Source: Erysipelotrichaceae bacterium 66202529 (GTDB taxonomy: Bacteria; Bacillota_I; Bacilli_A; Erysipelotrichales; Erysipelotrichaceae). Taken from it: DNA of 64,000 nt. A program made the position numbers and the translations under genes. Positions 1-8,780 of the stretch are shown one piece after another (position 1 is the first letter of the stretch; each line of letters starts with the position of its first letter). The DNA lies in the NCBI GenBank assembly GCA_017161075.1, contig CP046174.1:2852001-2916000 (forward strand). Reading direction: 5' to 3'. Under the pieces are notes generated by a model. That model saw nothing but the letters and a program-made list of their open reading frames with translations. It did no database searches and was not told where the DNA came from.

Positions 1-112
1 TTAGTTCATCCAGCAACAGCTTTTCAGCGTCTTTTTTGTCCTTGTTTTGTTTCACCAGTATTTGTACATATTTTTGAAAAAGCTCCTGTTCCTTAATCAT
101 CGTTTCTTCCAT
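1..112 (-). CDS. N-terminal fragment of an unidentified protein, cut by the window edge
   Basis: The minus strand reads open from an ATG at 112 to the left edge (37 codons seen, no stop). An AAAGGAAA-type ribosome site lies about 8 nt upstream of the ATG. The visible residues are charged and helical (starting MEETMIKEQELFQKY, ending KLLLDEL), and I do not recognise a family. The gene follows the radical-SAM gene by 17 nt on the same strand, so the two are probably co-transcribed. The second ATG (position 100) is an alternative start. Confidence 0.55.
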   Translation of the reverse strand, partial: MEETMIKEQELFQKYVQILVKQNKDKKDAEKLLLDEL

Positions 113-129
113 TGTATTCCATTTCCTTT

Positions 130-969
130 CTATTTTGAAAAACGCAGCCGGTAGCTGCAATGCTGACACAGCTCTTCCACGACCTTGTGACTGTCAAACC
201 CTTTCTGTATCCGCATGGCACGCTCTCCATGCAAAATTGAGGAGAAGGGCTGTGTAAAGATATTTCCCAAAGCAGCAGTACCACCGGAATCCAGACAGCA
301 GGGTACCACGGTGCCATCGCTCAGAATAGCACACATCTGTTTCATTCCAAGACAACGGCCGGTATCGGAAACATACGGATGTGCAAGAGAGGGCCATGTG
401 AATACCGATTCCAGATGCAGGTGCAAATACTCCTGCAAATCCAGGCGCATACGCCGTTCAAATTCCTGCGGGTGTGCAATCTGATACCGCCTAGTAAGTA
501 CCTGTAACAGATATGCGCTCTCTTTGGATAAGCGGCCGTTTTGTACGCTCCACAAACGATAGCTGATATGTATCCCCTTTTGTGCCAGCTCCTCACACAC
601 AGCAAATACATGCTCCAGATACTGCGGCTGCTCATGCTCGGGAAAGCTGTGTAGGGATACATTGACCTGACGCAGCCTGCTGTTAATCAAAACATCTCTT
701 GCCTGCTTTAAAAGCGTGCCATTGGTTGTCAGATTCACATACAGGTCAAACTCCTCACAAATATTCAGAAATTCCTTCAGATTGGGATGAGACAGTGGCT
801 CTCCCAGCACATGAAGATAAACATACTTTGTAAAGGGTCTGATTTCCTGAATGACATGACGAAATTCCTGGGCATTCATTCTACGGGGTGCTCTTTGATT
901 TTGAATGCAGAAGCTGCAGGACAAATTACAGGTATTCGTTATTTCTATGTAGATTCGTTTCAGTCGCAT
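130..969 (-). CDS. Radical SAM protein with C-terminal SPASM-like domain
   Basis: The protein has 279 residues. Near the N-terminus the motif CNLSCSFC (about residues 14-21) is the CxxxCxxC that binds the SAM-cleaving [4Fe-4S] cluster. The last 75 residues hold a cysteine-rich block (CLGMKQMC, CCLDSGG, CQHC) like the SPASM/twitch domains that bind auxiliary clusters in peptide- or protein-modifying radical SAM enzymes. Three in-frame starts exist. I chose the ATG at 969 because AAGGA sits 7 nt upstream and it places the cluster motif at the usual distance from the N-terminus. The substrate cannot be told: no precursor peptide is obvious next to it, although the truncated gene downstream could be a partner. 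Confidence 0.85.
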   Translation of the reverse strand: MRLKRIYIEITNTCNLSCSFCIQNQRAPRRMNAQEFRHVIQEIRPFTKYVYLHVLGEPLSHPNLKEFLNICEEFDLYVNLTTNGTLLKQARDVLINSRLRQVNVSLHSFPEHEQPQYLEHVFAVCEELAQKGIHISYRLWSVQNGRLSKESAYLLQVLTRRYQIAHPQEFERRMRLDLQEYLHLHLESVFTWPSLAHPYVSDTGRCLGMKQMCAILSDGTVVPCCLDSGGTAALGNIFTQPFSSILHGERAMRIQKGFDSHKVVEELCQHCSYRLRFSK

Positions 970-1069
970 ACATTCTTCCTTTCTAAAAAATTTCATCCCT
1001 GATGATTTGATAATCATCGATACTCAGAATTTCACCCGACTCATAAAACCGTTGACAGACCCTGGCTTC

Positions 1070-1402
1070 CTACCGTTGCGCTTCATTCTCCAGTACAGCA
1101 CGCTTTCTGCGTTCTTTTTCCGCATGACTCCTTGCCATATTCGCTGCTTTGATCTTTCTTCTCTGTCGTTCTGCATAGGAAAGCTGTTTATTCGTTACGG
1201 GAATATCGTACATGCGCAAGGTCTGTATTGCCGTTTGCTTATTCATGGAAAACTTTTTCATAAAGCGAAATAACAGGTCTTCCCGTGATGCATCACTGTA
1301 GAATGCTCGAATATCTTGCTCCCTGTGCTTCTGCCGTTTTCTTCTCTGCTTTTCTTTCTTTGCTTCCTTTGGTGTAAGGGATGCACTAGGCTCTTTCTTC
1401 AT
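1070..1402 (-). CDS. Small, highly basic hypothetical protein (110 aa)
   Basis: The protein is 110 residues long and very rich in Lys, Arg and Glu at both ends (for example KEKQRRKRQKHREQ near residue 20), with a short helical middle (residues about 30-75). I do not recognise the family. Nucleic-acid binding would fit the charge, but that is inference only. The ATG at 1402 is the first possible start, since an in-frame TAA lies four codons upstream. No Shine-Dalgarno sequence precedes it; instead a TATAAT box ends about 8 nt before the ATG, so the mRNA may be leaderless. It sits alone between the radical-SAM gene and the permease terminator. Confidence 0.6.
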   Translation of the reverse strand: MKKEPSASLTPKEAKKEKQRRKRQKHREQDIRAFYSDASREDLLFRFMKKFSMNKQTAIQTLRMYDIPVTNKQLSYAERQRRKIKAANMARSHAEKERRKRAVLENEAQR

Positions 1403-1446
1403 ATGTATAAATTATAACAAAGATTAAGCAGTTCCCATACCCTTTT

Positions 1447-1480
1447 TATAAAAAAAACACTCTCATCCACAGGATGAGAG
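1447..1480 (-). terminator. Intrinsic terminator of the uracil permease gene
   Basis: On the minus strand CTCTCATCC and GGATGAGAG form a perfect 9-bp stem with a 3-nt loop. It is followed by TG and a run of eight T, directly after the permease stop codon. Confidence 0.93.
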
Positions 1481-1488
1481 CTTGTATA

Positions 1489-2823
1489 TCAGGATGCCTT
1501 TGGCAGAATCAGATTCAATACGATTCCAACAAGTGCAGATAACGCGGTTCCGGAAAGTGTCATAAAGCCTCCAATCGGCAGGATTGCACCACCCAGACCG
1601 ATTACCAGCATGGCAGAAGCAATGACCAGATTGCGCTGCTTTCCGAAGTCAATTTTGTTATCTACCAGAACACGCAGTCCGTTGCTGGCGATGACACCAT
1701 ATAATAGAATACTCATACCACCCAGCACACAGGCTGGAATCGTTGAAATAAACGCAGATATTTTTCCAACGCAGGAAAGCAGGATGGCAATCACAGCAGC
1801 TCCGCTGGTCACATATACACTGCTGATTTTTGTCATGCCGATGACACCCGTATTCTCACCATAGGTCGTATTGGCAGGCCCTCCGAGAAATGCGGAAACC
1901 GCGGTTGCGATACCATCTCCCATCAGCGTACGCTCCAGACCCGGATCCTTTAAGAAATTACGTCCGCAAATTTTCCCAAGCACGGTATGGTCACCGATAT
2001 GCTCGGAAATCGTAACCAGTGCGACTGGAAGAATGGCCAGTGTTTCCGGGCCAAAATACAGGTTATAGGATTGAAAGCCCGGCACCTTAAACGGCAGGAT
2101 AAATTCCGGTATGGAAAACCAGTCGGCCTGAATAACTGCCTGAAAATCCACCAGACCAAGACATAATGAGAGAAGATAACCACCGAGTATGGCAATCAGA
2201 AACGGTATGATTTTGAAAAAGCCCTTCGCCTTTGTCGAAATCAGCGCCGCAATCAGAAAGGTAACGATGGCAACCAGCATCGCACGCGGATCCCCGTCCT
2301 TGATAAATTGTGCGTTGCTGACAGCATTAGCCGCAAGCCCCAGACCAATCACCGCAATCATCGGGCCAATAACGATCGGCGGCAGCAGCTTATCAATCCA
2401 GTCCTTACCGACTACACGCACAATCAGTGCCACAGCGATATAAATCAGTCCAACCAGTATCAGTCCTGTCTGCGCAGCATCCACACGGCCCCCCATTGCC
2501 TTTATGGCGATTACAACCGCACTGATATACGCAAAAGAGCTTCCCAGATAGACCGGTACCCTGCGTTTGGTCACAAAGGTATAAATCAGTGTCCCAACAC
2601 CGCTTGCAAATAAGGCTACTGAAACCGAAAGTCCTGTCAGCGTCGGTACGAGAATGGTTGCGCCAAACATCGCAAACACATGCTGAAAGCTTAGAAACAG
2701 CCATTGCAAAAGCGGCGGTCTGTCATTTACATCCAGTATCATATCTGTTTGCTTTGTATCCGAGCATTCCTCCTCATCCAAAATGAGTGAAATATCCTCT
2801 ACATGTTCTTCAAAATGCTTCAT
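1489..2823 (-). CDS. uraA: Uracil/xanthine permease (NCS2 family, UraA-like)
   Basis: The protein has 444 residues and is an integral membrane nucleobase:proton symporter with many hydrophobic segments. Family signatures are visible: FGATILVPTLTGL near the first membrane helix and GGPANTTYGENTGVI in the middle, the classic NCS2 motif. A charged N-terminal tail of about 50 residues (EEHVEDISLILDEEE) precedes the first helix, longer than in Escherichia coli UraA. The longer open frame from 2955 is not used: it would run through an intrinsic terminator, whereas the ATG at 2823 has AAAGGAG 9 nt upstream. Uracil is the most likely substrate, but xanthine cannot be excluded from sequence alone. There are no pyrimidine genes next to it. 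Confidence 0.88.
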   Translation of the reverse strand: MKHFEEHVEDISLILDEEECSDTKQTDMILDVNDRPPLLQWLFLSFQHVFAMFGATILVPTLTGLSVSVALFASGVGTLIYTFVTKRRVPVYLGSSFAYISAVVIAIKAMGGRVDAAQTGLILVGLIYIAVALIVRVVGKDWIDKLLPPIVIGPMIAVIGLGLAANAVSNAQFIKDGDPRAMLVAIVTFLIAALISTKAKGFFKIIPFLIAILGGYLLSLCLGLVDFQAVIQADWFSIPEFILPFKVPGFQSYNLYFGPETLAILPVALVTISEHIGDHTVLGKICGRNFLKDPGLERTLMGDGIATAVSAFLGGPANTTYGENTGVIGMTKISSVYVTSGAAVIAILLSCVGKISAFISTIPACVLGGMSILLYGVIASNGLRVLVDNKIDFGKQRNLVIASAMLVIGLGGAILPIGGFMTLSGTALSALVGIVLNLILPKAS

Positions 2824-2850
2824 ACATCTACTCCTTTTCAAACGACCACA

Positions 2851-2898
2851 GAAAAAGCAGGTACACAGGACCAGAGTCATATGTACCTGCCTATGGTC
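2851..2898 (-). terminator. Terminator or attenuator between the P-type ATPase and the permease
   Basis: On the minus strand GCAGGTACA and TGTACCTGC (arms at 2882-2890 and 2857-2865) form a perfect 9-bp stem followed by TTTTTC. The flanks GACCATAG and CTGTGGTC can extend pairing around the T-run. It lies 36 nt after the ATPase stop and 28 nt before the permease ATG. It most simply ends ATPase transcription, but it could attenuate read-through into the permease. I saw no recognisable PyrR-site or purine riboswitch. Confidence 0.8.
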
Positions 2899-2933
2899 AA
2901 CAGGAGTAGTATACCATATCCACAGGCTGCATG

Positions 2934-5507
2934 CTACCTCTCTTTGGCTATCCACTTACTGATTTCATTGATTAAAATGATACTGAAGGACATTCCAAGA
3001 ACCATGATCCATGCACGCAGATCCAGAGGAACGGTTTTCAACAGCATATTGAAGATAGGAAGCTGGCATACGGCAATTTGCAGTGTTACACCAAATACGA
3101 TGGTCAGAATCAGCCATTTGTTGCGCATAATGCCAACCTCAAGTATGGAATGTGTACGGGAACGCAGATTCAGCGCATGGAACAGCTGGGATATTGACAG
3201 AACCATAAATGCCATCGTCTGTGCCTTGGCGGGACTGACATCCAGACCGTTGCGGAAGGCAACCAGGGTGATCGTACCGATAAACATACCGTTCATAATG
3301 GTAAATATCATTCCCCCGTGTGCAAACAGGCTTTCCCTGCGGTCCCGCGGCTTTTCCTCCATGATAAATTTATCCATTGGATCCACACCCAGCGCCAATG
3401 CCGGAAAGGCATCTGTTACCAGATTGACCCACAGAATCTGAATCGCAGACAGCGTGGATACGACATGCGGCATACACACGATAGCGAGAAACAGTGACAT
3501 GATTTCCCCGAGATTGCAGCTCAGCAGATAGAGAACCGCCTTTTGAATATTGAGATAGATGTTTCTTCCCTGCTCCACTGCCTCAACGATTGTCGCAAAG
3601 TTATCATCCGCCAGTATCATATCCGAAGCCTGCTTGCATACATCCGTGCCGCTTTTTCCCATAGCAATACCGATATCGGCATTTTTCAGACTCGGCGCAT
3701 CATTCACGCCGTCTCCGGACATTGCGACAACCAGCTGATGCTTCTTAAATGCGTTTACGATGCGCACCTTATGCTCTGGTGTTACACGGGCATAGACACA
3801 ATAGCTTTGCACATGCTGTGCCAGTGTTTCCTCATCCATTTCATCCAGCTCTTTTCCTGTAATCACCTGTTGCTCACTCTTTGCGATGCCCAGATTACGG
3901 GCAATGGCAAAGGCAGTCAGCGGATGATCTCCGGTAATCATAACAACCTGAATACCCGCTTTATGACACAGTGCAATGGAATCACGCACTTCCTCCCTTG
4001 GCGGATCAATCAGACCTGCAAAGCCGATAAAGGTCATTTTGCTTTCCACGGCACTCTCATGCGGACTTTTCAGGGTACGTACGGCAAGGGCAAGTACACG
4101 CTGTGCATCACTGCTTACCTTGCGGCTCGCCTCCAGTATCCGATTCTTCTCATAGCTGCTCATACGCACGGTGGTACCATCTATACGCACCTGGGTACAC
4201 AGCTCCAATACCTTTTCCAAAGCACCCTTTGTGTAGGCTACATACTCCTTTCCATGCTGATGTATCGTTGTCATCAGCTTCCTTGAGGAATCAAAGCTAA
4301 TCTCATTCACCCGGACATATGCCAGATCCTGTTCATCCTTATGCATTCCGTTTTCTTCACAAAATGCCATCAAAGCGGCCTCTGTCGGCTCTGCGAGAAT
4401 TTCATCCTTCTGCACCGTGGCATTGTTGCACAGGCAGAAGCCGCGCAGCAGCTCCTCACTGCGATTTTGCAAAGCACCGTTGGCATAAGAAGAAACGACA
4501 TGCATTTTATTCTGCGTCAAAGTACCTGTTTTATCGGAACAAATGACACTTACTGAGCCCAGCGTTTCCACTGCATGAAGCTTGCGGATGATTGCATTGT
4601 TTCGACTCATCACCTGAACACCAAGTGCCAGTACGATCGTTACTACCGCAGGAAGTCCCTCCGGTATGGCAGCGACCGCAAGCGATATGGATAACAGCAG
4701 CATATCAAAAAGGTCTCTGCCCTGCAATACTGCAACAACAAACATGGCAATACAGATGCCAACTGAACCGATTCCCAAAATCTTGGACAGATGCGCAAGA
4801 CGCACCTGCAGCGGCGTCATATCCTCCTGTGTTTCATCCAGCATCCGGGCAATCTTTCCAACCTCACTGCTCATACCGGTACGTACGACGATTCCCCTGG
4901 CTTTTCCATATGTAACATAGGTGGACATAAATACCATGTTTCGCTGATCGGAGATATTGATTTCCTCATCATATACAAGTGCCGCATCCTTCTCCACCGC
5001 TTCACTTTCCCCTGTCAGTGTACTCTCCTCCACCTTCAGATTAACAGAAGATACCAGACGCATATCTGCCGGTATGTAACCTCCTACCTCCAGCTCCACC
5101 AGATCTCCTACAACCAGCTCCTTGGAATCGACTTCCTTTAAAAAGCCGTCTCTGATGACAAAAGCCTTCGGTGTAGACAGCTTTTCCAGCGCATCAATGG
5201 CTTTTTCTGCTTTAAATTCCTGTACGACACCAATGATGGCATTTAACACAATAACCGTCAGAATAATGGAAGCATCAATATATTCCTTTAAAAAGACAGA
5301 TACGATTGCTCCAATGATTAGAATGATAACCATCGGATCCTGAAACTGTTCCAGAAATATCTGAAAGATTGTTTCCTTTTTCTTTTTTAGTAATTCATTT
5401 TTTCCCTGATCCCTGAGTCTGGCGGCAGCTTCCTGTTCACTCAGCCCTTTATCCAGATCACTGTAGGTTTCCTGAACTACTTCCTGTATGTTCATTCGAT
5501 AAGGCAT
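2934..5507 (-). CDS. P-type Ca2+-transporting ATPase (P2A/P2B-like)
   Basis: The protein has 857 residues and is a membrane cation pump that becomes phosphorylated during transport. Visible landmarks are: N-terminal cation-ATPase domain (residues 1-70), actuator-domain TGES (about 165), the ion-binding helix PEGLPAVV (about 282), the phosphorylation motif DKTGTLTQNKM with Asp near 325, TGDHPLTA, and GDGVNDAPSLKNADIGIAMG in the hinge. The C-terminal cation-ATPase domain is present. The PEGL helix and the whole layout match SERCA/PMCA-type calcium pumps; Mn2+ transport is also possible in bacteria. I chose the ATG at 5507 rather than the upstream GTG because GGAGG lies 6 nt before it. It is transcribed alone. 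Confidence 0.92.
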   Translation of the reverse strand: MPYRMNIQEVVQETYSDLDKGLSEQEAAARLRDQGKNELLKKKKETIFQIFLEQFQDPMVIILIIGAIVSVFLKEYIDASIILTVIVLNAIIGVVQEFKAEKAIDALEKLSTPKAFVIRDGFLKEVDSKELVVGDLVELEVGGYIPADMRLVSSVNLKVEESTLTGESEAVEKDAALVYDEEINISDQRNMVFMSTYVTYGKARGIVVRTGMSSEVGKIARMLDETQEDMTPLQVRLAHLSKILGIGSVGICIAMFVVAVLQGRDLFDMLLLSISLAVAAIPEGLPAVVTIVLALGVQVMSRNNAIIRKLHAVETLGSVSVICSDKTGTLTQNKMHVVSSYANGALQNRSEELLRGFCLCNNATVQKDEILAEPTEAALMAFCEENGMHKDEQDLAYVRVNEISFDSSRKLMTTIHQHGKEYVAYTKGALEKVLELCTQVRIDGTTVRMSSYEKNRILEASRKVSSDAQRVLALAVRTLKSPHESAVESKMTFIGFAGLIDPPREEVRDSIALCHKAGIQVVMITGDHPLTAFAIARNLGIAKSEQQVITGKELDEMDEETLAQHVQSYCVYARVTPEHKVRIVNAFKKHQLVVAMSGDGVNDAPSLKNADIGIAMGKSGTDVCKQASDMILADDNFATIVEAVEQGRNIYLNIQKAVLYLLSCNLGEIMSLFLAIVCMPHVVSTLSAIQILWVNLVTDAFPALALGVDPMDKFIMEEKPRDRRESLFAHGGMIFTIMNGMFIGTITLVAFRNGLDVSPAKAQTMAFMVLSISQLFHALNLRSRTHSILEVGIMRNKWLILTIVFGVTLQIAVCQLPIFNMLLKTVPLDLRAWIMVLGMSFSIILINEISKWIAKER

Positions 5508-5692
5508 ATACACCCTCCTTCACTACCACAATGTATGTTGTTCAAACGCATATATGTGCACTTCGACAAAACCTCTTTGAATCAGACAGGAAAAAGAAAT
5601 GTGATCTCTGCGTATTCAGGATTACAGAAGGATAAGTCTGCATATTCCTTCCTGTATGGCGTATATACCGCGATTTCCTGCTTCCTGTGTAT

Positions 5693-5748
5693 AATAAAAA
5701 AGGGGCTTTCCTTTCATGTATGCCATGCAATGATAGGAAAACCTCTTT
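5693..5748 (-). terminator. Probable terminator of the ftsA-ftsZ operon
   Basis: On the minus strand AAAGAGGTTTTCC (5748-5736) can pair with GGAAAGCCCCTTT (one G-U, one mismatch) across a loop of about 25 nt. TTTTTTATT follows. It lies just after the hypothetical gene that ends at 5775. Confidence 0.6.
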
Positions 5749-5774
5749 ATATTCATATAGCGGGTTATGCGGCT

Positions 5775-6221
5775 TTAGCTTAAAATCGTTTTCTTTTTCT
5801 GCAGCATTAAAAGCTTTTCACTCAGCATTTCCTCCAGCTCCTCTACGAAGCTATCCATATCAGATGTATCATGCTCCATAAACAGCTCCAGATAAATCCG
5901 TTCACAAACAGCACGCTCTGTATCATAGGATACAAAGGAGCCGCTGAAGCTCTGCATATCCGTATAGCCCTCTACGCACAGAAATCCATCGCGTAAATCT
6001 CCTCGGATTCCCTCAAATTCAAACTGCGCAGGACTGGCAAGGACAACGGTGTGCTGCATGGCTTCCACAAAATGCCGCAGCTGGGGATTATCCTTTCTGG
6101 CCGCACTGACCAGAATAAGATCTGCCGGATGATGCTCCAGCCAGCATTCAAAACGATGCAGTACAGAGGTCGCAAATTCGTTTCGTGCCAGCATACTGTC
6201 ATCAATATAATAAAATTTCAT
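5775..6221 (-). CDS. Hypothetical protein encoded directly after ftsZ (148 aa)
   Basis: The protein has 148 residues and I do not recognise a family. It starts MKFYYIDDSML, has an alternating strand/helix pattern through residue 110 (VVLASPAQFEFEGIRGDL), and ends in a Glu-rich amphipathic helix and a Lys-rich tail (LQKKKTILS). No signal peptide or membrane segment is seen. It begins 5 nt after the ftsZ stop with no clear ribosome site, so translation is probably coupled to ftsZ. The position suggests a role linked to division, but nothing in the sequence proves that. Confidence 0.7.
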   Translation of the reverse strand: MKFYYIDDSMLARNEFATSVLHRFECWLEHHPADLILVSAARKDNPQLRHFVEAMQHTVVLASPAQFEFEGIRGDLRDGFLCVEGYTDMQSFSGSFVSYDTERAVCERIYLELFMEHDTSDMDSFVEELEEMLSEKLLMLQKKKTILS

Positions 6222-6226
6222 AGTTG

Positions 6227-7324
6227 TTAACGACGGGAGAAAAAGGATGGAATGCCTTCACGGTCATCTTCTTCCAGCTCCTGATACCGCGGCTTTTCCT
6301 CGGTCTGCACTCTGGCACTCGGCCGGGTTACAGGCTGTGTAAACACAGTCGCAGCCGGAATTTCTTCCTCTTCTTCCTCTTCCTTGTCAAAACCGGTCGC
6401 AATCACGGTTACGATGATGGAATCTCCAAGCTTTTCATTGATTGCCACACCAAAAATCGCATCAATATCATTGCCTGCAGCTTCACGAACCAGCGCCATC
6501 GCATCCTCGGCATCAAACAGCGTAATGGATTCCCCACCGGTAATGTTGACGATGGCATTGCTTGCTCCGGTAATCTGTGCTTCCAGTAAAGGTGACTGAA
6601 TAGCCTTTTCAGCCGCAGCGCGAGCCTTGTCTTCACCTTCCGCCATACCGATTCCAATCAGGGCAGATCCCTGGTTTTCCATGATGGTTCGCACATCGGC
6701 AAAGTCCAGATTGATCAGTGCAGGTACAGCGATGAGATCAGTGATCGTCTGAACACCCTGACGCAGTACATTATCCGCAGCCTGGAAGGCCTCTGTCAAC
6801 GGACGCCGCCCAATGACCTCAATCAGATTGTTATTGGATACAATAATCAAGGAATCCACATATTGCTTCAGCTCCGCAAGACCGTCCTCGGCTGATTTCA
6901 TTCTTTTCTTTCCTTCAAAGGTAAACGGCTTGGTCACGATACCTACCGTTAACGCACCCTCCTCCTTTGCAATTTTCGCAAACATCGGAGCAGCACCGGT
7001 TCCGGTACCTCCACCCAGTCCGGTAGTGATAAATACCATATCGCTTCCCTTGATAGCTTCCCGGATTTCGTTTTCATTTTCCTGTGCAGCACGTCTGCCC
7101 ATTTCCGGATTTGCACCGGCACCAAGTCCCTTGGTCACTTCCCGTCCCAGGACAATTTTATTTTCAACTGGAGAAATATTGAGTGCCTGAAGATCGGTGT
7201 TCGCTACATAGAATTCCACACCCTTAACGCCTTCGGAAACCATGCGGTTCACGGCGTTGCAGCCTCCCCCGCCAATACCAAACACTTTAATATTTGCTAC
7301 CTGTTCAAACTGTAAATCGCTCAT
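6227..7324 (-). CDS. ftsZ: Cell division protein FtsZ
   Basis: FtsZ is the tubulin-like GTPase that forms the division ring. The 365-residue protein shows the nucleotide-binding start FGIGGGGCNAVNRM (about 15-28), the GTP signature GGGTGTG (104-110), the T7-loop region NLDFADVRTIM (about 204), and a variable Glu-rich linker (KEEEEEEEI). The conserved C-terminal peptide IPSFFSRR normally binds FtsA and other tethers. The ATG at 7324 has CGAGGAA 7 nt upstream. It follows ftsA by 22 nt. No murein genes or ftsQ/divIB lie nearby, so this is a reduced division cluster. Confidence 0.98.
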   Translation of the reverse strand: MSDLQFEQVANIKVFGIGGGGCNAVNRMVSEGVKGVEFYVANTDLQALNISPVENKIVLGREVTKGLGAGANPEMGRRAAQENENEIREAIKGSDMVFITTGLGGGTGTGAAPMFAKIAKEEGALTVGIVTKPFTFEGKKRMKSAEDGLAELKQYVDSLIIVSNNNLIEVIGRRPLTEAFQAADNVLRQGVQTITDLIAVPALINLDFADVRTIMENQGSALIGIGMAEGEDKARAAAEKAIQSPLLEAQITGASNAIVNITGGESITLFDAEDAMALVREAAGNDIDAIFGVAINEKLGDSIIVTVIATGFDKEEEEEEEIPAATVFTQPVTRPSARVQTEEKPRYQELEEDDREGIPSFFSRR

Positions 7325-7346
7325 CGTTATTCCTCGCTCTCTCTTT

Positions 7347-8603
7347 TTATTTATCGCTTAACAGAATGCTTTTCAGTTTTTTAGTAAATCCGCCTTCTTC
7401 ATCGACGGAGCTTTTCTTTGTTACCGTTTCCATAGTATCTTCTACTTCCTGCGGATTACAGCAGACGCGATCGTCCCTTCTTATCGCCATCTGTTCCCTC
7501 CAGCTATAGAACAATCCAAGGCAGGTGACAAAGGAACAGTCTCTGACACCGATGGTCTGCGGTACATAAATCTGTGCAGGCGCATTCAAATGATGCAGAA
7601 GCTGCTGCAGAGATGGAATCTCACAGCCTTCCCCACTTAACAGATAACGGACATCTCCGCTTTCTATAATAGGCGCACAGGTTTCATTGATCATATGCAT
7701 CCAGTTTTTCACATGCGGAACAACCGCCTCACATGCCTGTTTTTCACTAATCTGCTTTTGTTCTCCGGATTTAGACCAGATATAAATAATCTGATCCTTG
7801 GCTGTATCCACATCAAAGGTACAGGTATTCTGCGCCAGGCGATAGCTTACATTACTGCTCAGCTGGTACTGCTCCATTAAATCCTGTAGCCATATACCAT
7901 AGCCATCCTCTAGAACCTCACAGTTCACAAGCTTACCATGTGTAAACAGAGAAAGCGTTGTATGATCTCTTGCCAGATCAATCTGAATGACATATTTATC
8001 AACCGTTTGTTCAAACACAGCCGCTTCATTTGCCATGGCATAGGAATCCAGACACACATCCAGAATTTCCAGACCGGCTTTTTCTATACAGCGTGCGTAG
8101 GCGTATACTACCTCTTTATCCGCATACAGCAGATCCACATTCATGATCAGAACCTCTGCTGTTTCATCAATCGGCATTTTTCTAGATGTAATACCGTTTG
8201 TTATGTATTTGACACAGCCGATATTCACCAGCTCCAGCTCCGGATCCGGCTTAAAGCTGACTGCCTCGTTCAACCCCTTTTGAATATCGCTTAATCGTAT
8301 GCGCTTACTGCTTGCCTCCGGTACAACGCTAACTTTTTTGTTATGGCGCTGTACATTTACGGAAGGGATGGCCGCAAGAACGCGTTCGATGTGATAGCCC
8401 AGGGCATCCTCAGCCTGTTTCTTAGCCTTGATAATACCGTTTACAACGTTCTGTTCATCCATGATTTTCTGTTTTTCAATTCCCTGTATGGGAGCTTTTT
8501 CCACTCTTAGAATATTAAACCGCGTTTCATAAAATTCACCGACAACCAGCCGTACTTCATGATCCGCTATTTCTATAGAGGCATATATTTCCTTTTTGTT
8601 CAT
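7347..8603 (-). CDS. ftsA: Cell division protein FtsA (divergent)
   Basis: FtsA is the actin-like ATPase that anchors FtsZ to the membrane. The 418-residue protein starts IYASIEIADHEVRLVVGEF, an actin-like phosphate-1 region. It has the SHS2-type insertion with IERVLAAIPSVNVQRHN, and ends in an amphipathic helix (GGFTKKLKSILLSDK) typical of the FtsA membrane tether. It is clearly divergent: where most FtsA proteins have a glycine-rich DIGGGTT phosphate-2 motif, this one reads DLARDHTTLSLF (about residue 214). ATP binding may therefore be altered. The ATG has AAGGAGG 7 nt upstream. Placement directly before ftsZ supports the call. Confidence 0.88.
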   Translation of the reverse strand: MNKKEIYASIEIADHEVRLVVGEFYETRFNILRVEKAPIQGIEKQKIMDEQNVVNGIIKAKKQAEDALGYHIERVLAAIPSVNVQRHNKKVSVVPEASSKRIRLSDIQKGLNEAVSFKPDPELELVNIGCVKYITNGITSRKMPIDETAEVLIMNVDLLYADKEVVYAYARCIEKAGLEILDVCLDSYAMANEAAVFEQTVDKYVIQIDLARDHTTLSLFTHGKLVNCEVLEDGYGIWLQDLMEQYQLSSNVSYRLAQNTCTFDVDTAKDQIIYIWSKSGEQKQISEKQACEAVVPHVKNWMHMINETCAPIIESGDVRYLLSGEGCEIPSLQQLLHHLNAPAQIYVPQTIGVRDCSFVTCLGLFYSWREQMAIRRDDRVCCNPQEVEDTMETVTKKSSVDEEGGFTKKLKSILLSDK

Positions 8604-8757
8604 AAGGTTACCTCCTTACATTCGCTGACTCTTTCAGCTTTCGGGCGTACATTTATACTCATATATGATATCATAATTTAAGCGGTTTAAAAACCATTTC
8701 CAAGGATTTCTCATAATTTTTTTCTTTTTTTTCAAAGCAGTGTGTAAAGGTCAAAAT

Positions 8758-8780
8758 AAAGAGAGGTTTTCCCTCTCTTA
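8758..8780 (-). terminator. Intrinsic terminator of the surface-protein operon
   Basis: On the minus strand AAGAGAGG-GAAAA-CCTCTCTT is followed by TATTTT. The stem overlaps the stop codon of the gene ending at 8778. Confidence 0.9.

Noticed and set aside
2824..2933. PyrR-type or purine riboswitch before the permease
   Set aside because: The gap is too short and no conserved anti-antiterminator or aptamer sequence is present; only a plain hairpin is seen.
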